Positions 5,270-6,440 of a DNA stretch of 6,440 nt are shown here, in pieces. Numbering within the stretch: the stretch's first letter is position 1; every line of letters begins with the position of its first letter. A program made the translations under genes and the position numbers. Below the pieces are notes generated by a model. It was not told the DNA's origin, searched no databases, and saw only the letters and a program-made list of their open reading frames with translations. Source of the DNA: Nostoc cf. edaphicum LEGE 07299 (GTDB lineage Bacteria; Cyanobacteriota; Cyanobacteriia; Cyanobacteriales; Nostocaceae); assembly GCF_015207245.1 (NCBI RefSeq), contig NZ_JADEXF010000220.1:1-6440 (forward strand), read 5' to 3'.

Positions 5270-5323
5270 GCTAGCCGTCAAGGATATCCGAGCCTTTACC
5301 ATCTGACAAAGGTTCTCTTCAAT

Positions 5324-5357
5324 AAGAGCGATGCCTACGGCAGTAAACTACGCATAG
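5324..5357. repeat. degenerate copy of a Nostoc-type dispersed intergenic repeat
   Basis: GAGCGATGCCTACGGCAG followed by TAAACTACGCATAG resembles the abundant Nostocales element of the form GCGATGCCTACGGC-GGGCTACGCC-TACGC, with the middle eroded. Recognition is from memory of these genomes; the copy is imperfect. Confidence 0.4.
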
Positions 5358-5525
5358 AAGTTTCTCAAACAATAGCTCAGTATTCAATACTACTCATTTT
5401 GTGCATTTTGAACTCAGAATTTAGTTTAGGAAAAAGGTTAAAGGTTTTTTCCTTATGAGTGTCAATGAGTACAAAACCCAAAACAGATAGTAAAATTGTC
5501 AATCACTTTTATTTATCATTTTGAA

Positions 5526-5549
5526 AAATAAGAGTATTTGCTCTTATTT
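5526..5549. other. 9-pair AT-rich hairpin
   Basis: AAATAAGAG (5526-5534) and CTCTTATTT (5541-5549) pair perfectly around TATTTG. No T-run follows on the plus strand; on the minus strand the stem runs into a few extra Ts, which would make only a weak terminator. It lies about 230 bases before cadD. Confidence 0.45.
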
Positions 5550-5661
5550 GACTGAAAGCCATAATATTGACTTCATGAGCTCCCAAGGTACCTTGCTGAG
5601 AAAAAAATCACCAATTTGATTGGAGGCGATGCCTCTAAAAATTGGGTAATTGGCTGATAAA

Positions 5662-5687
5662 TAACGAATATCGCTCGGTTCTCGTTA
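5662..5687. promoter_or_regulatory. small dyad in the cadD leader, candidate operator
   Basis: TAACGA (5662-5667) and TCGTTA (5682-5687) are inverted repeats 14 bases apart, about 95 bases before the cadD ATG. Metal-efflux genes are often controlled by ArsR/CadC or MerR regulators that bind such dyads, but the sequence does not match a known SmtB/CadC operator consensus and no regulator gene is present. Weak evidence. Confidence 0.2.
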
Positions 5688-5779
5688 GAAAAACAGTCAT
5701 AAAATCTCCTAACCTGCTCTCACATCGAGAAGCAGAGAGGACTAAGACAAACAGCATTGAATTACTGTGAACAACAATT

Positions 5780-6440
5780 ATGGCTTGGCTAATTAGTACA
5801 TTATTGATTGGAATCTCTGTCGCTTTTGCAACTACCTTTGCCGACAACTTATATTTGACGGCTTTCTTTGGGAAAGTCAATCGTAGCTTTCGTCCTAAGC
5901 ATATTGTTCTCGGTGAATTTTTGGGATTTACTACCTTAGTATGTGCTAGTCTTCCTGGTTTCTTCGGCGGTCTGCTCATCCCCAGTAGCTGGATTGGTTT
6001 ACTAGGTTTGCTTCCCATCGCCATTGGTATCAGTAATTTCATCAGTCGAGAAGAGGAAGGAGAGACAGTACAAGCAGTGTCAGTTGACTTCACCTCTCCC
6101 GTAAAATCTGGACGTCAAAAAAAATCACTATTGGCAACCATCCGCGATCCTCAAACTTACCGTGTTTCTGCTGTCACCATTGCCAATGGAGGAAACAACA
6201 TTGGAATTTATGTACCGTTGTTTGCCAGTAGCAATCTTCCAAGTTTGGGCGTAATTGTCTGTGTTTGCTATTTCACTGTTGGAGTCTGGTGTTTCCTCTC
6301 TTACAACCTGACTCGTAATCCTCTCATGGCTCCCGTTCTAACTCGCTATGGTCGAAAAATCTTCCCCTTTGTCTTAATTTACTTGGGACTCTCTATCTTA
6401 ATTAAAAGTGAAACATATCGACTTTTACCTAGTCTGGCAA
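5780..6440 (+). CDS. cadD: CadD-type cadmium resistance transporter (3' end outside the window)
   Basis: An open frame from ATG 5780 runs to the window edge with no stop: 220 residues seen, and family members are only slightly longer, so few residues are missing. The order of segments fits the CadD family of the LysE-like superfamily. Helix one carries ATTFADNLYLTAFF (17-30), helix two is near 41-66, helix three is near 70-89, and a polar loop spans 90-127. The family signature TIANGGNNIGIYVPLF follows at 133-148, with two more helices near 155-175 and 193-208. The protein sits in the inner membrane and is expected to export Cd2+ or a related cation; specificity is not readable from sequence. 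A TGA three codons upstream closes the frame, so this ATG is the first possible start. No strong Shine-Dalgarno precedes it. No cadC/ArsR-type regulator lies on the visible side. Confidence 0.85.
   Translation, partial: MAWLISTLLIGISVAFATTFADNLYLTAFFGKVNRSFRPKHIVLGEFLGFTTLVCASLPGFFGGLLIPSSWIGLLGLLPIAIGISNFISREEEGETVQAVSVDFTSPVKSGRQKKSLLATIRDPQTYRVSAVTIANGGNNIGIYVPLFASSNLPSLGVIVCVCYFTVGVWCFLSYNLTRNPLMAPVLTRYGRKIFPFVLIYLGLSILIKSETYRLLPSLA

Larger units (their letters stand above)
5189..5779. other. intergenic region of about 590 bases with small repeats, no recognised gene
   Basis: This divergent spacer lies between the cNMP-domain gene and the CadD gene and is AT-rich. A 65-codon frame (5261-5458) begins inside an inverted repeat, contains a degenerate dispersed repeat and has no recognised similarity, so I do not call it. 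A short frame from ATG 5576 (MSSQGTLLRKK) stops after 14 codons. Features listed separately are an inverted/direct repeat pair, a degenerate Nostoc-type repeat, a 9-pair hairpin and a small dyad. No tRNA, no yybP-ykoY-like or other riboswitch consensus, and no convincing sigma-70 promoter for cadD was seen. Confidence 0.6.

Noticed and set aside
5428..5453. AGGAAAAA/TTTTTCCT hairpin
   Set aside because: Eight mostly A-T pairs in AT-rich DNA without a following T-run; likely chance.
5261..5458. 65-codon frame on the plus strand (MLNASRQGYPSL...)
   Set aside because: Its start codon lies in an inverted repeat, a degenerate dispersed repeat runs through it, and it matches nothing I know; coding status unsupported.
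5550..5779. Possible yybP-ykoY manganese riboswitch ahead of the metal transporter
   Set aside because: The conserved loop sequences of that class are not present in the leader.
5635..6093. 152-codon minus-strand frame
   Set aside because: Antisense shadow of the CadD transporter gene, which has clear helices and the family signature.
1..6440. CRISPR array, insertion sequence, toxin-antitoxin or defence system
   Set aside because: No spaced direct-repeat array, transposase similarity, terminal inverted repeats with target duplications, or defence-family domains were found.

Overview
The window looks like chromosomal DNA of a filamentous, Nostoc-type cyanobacterium. Four perfect HIP1 octamers (GCGATCGC at 2904, 3201, 3478 and 5032), a small photosystem II-type membrane protein, Nostoc-style intergenic palindromes and low coding density all point that way. 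The genus cannot be fixed from the sequence.

Layout. Positions 37-951 (minus) encode a complete TrhO-type tRNA U34 hydroxylase. Divergent from it is a tRNA-Ala(UGC) gene at 1020-1092 with a probable terminator behind it. Positions 1093-1576 hold no intact gene, but 1329-1490 is the 5' stub of a DUF2127 membrane-protein gene. An intact PlsC-like acyltransferase (TTG start) fills 1577-2983. Positions 3084-4012 are a wreck of two genes. The middle of a KamA-type radical SAM aminomutase gene is joined in frame, exactly at a HIP1 octamer, to a D-Ala-D-Ala-ligase-like ATP-grasp gene. That second gene has lost its central domain and carries an in-frame TAA. A long stem-loop follows, then a 75-residue Psb35-like thylakoid protein (4205-4432) with a near-perfect palindromic repeat and T-run as terminator. 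On the minus strand lies a stand-alone cyclic-nucleotide-binding-domain protein (4748-5188). Positions 5189-5779 are non-coding with several small repeats. A CadD-type cadmium transporter gene starts at 5780 and runs off the right edge.

How the genes relate. No operon of cooperating intact genes is visible; most genes stand alone with their own spacing. Two relationships stand out. The tRNA-modification gene sits back-to-back with a tRNA whose wobble U34 is the type of base it modifies. The kamA/ddl-like wreck looks like a former pair (beta-amino-acid formation plus ATP-dependent ligation) that has decayed here. I see no intact novel defence or biosynthetic system. The strongest unusual signal is the HIP1-centred gene fusion and decay at 3084-4012.
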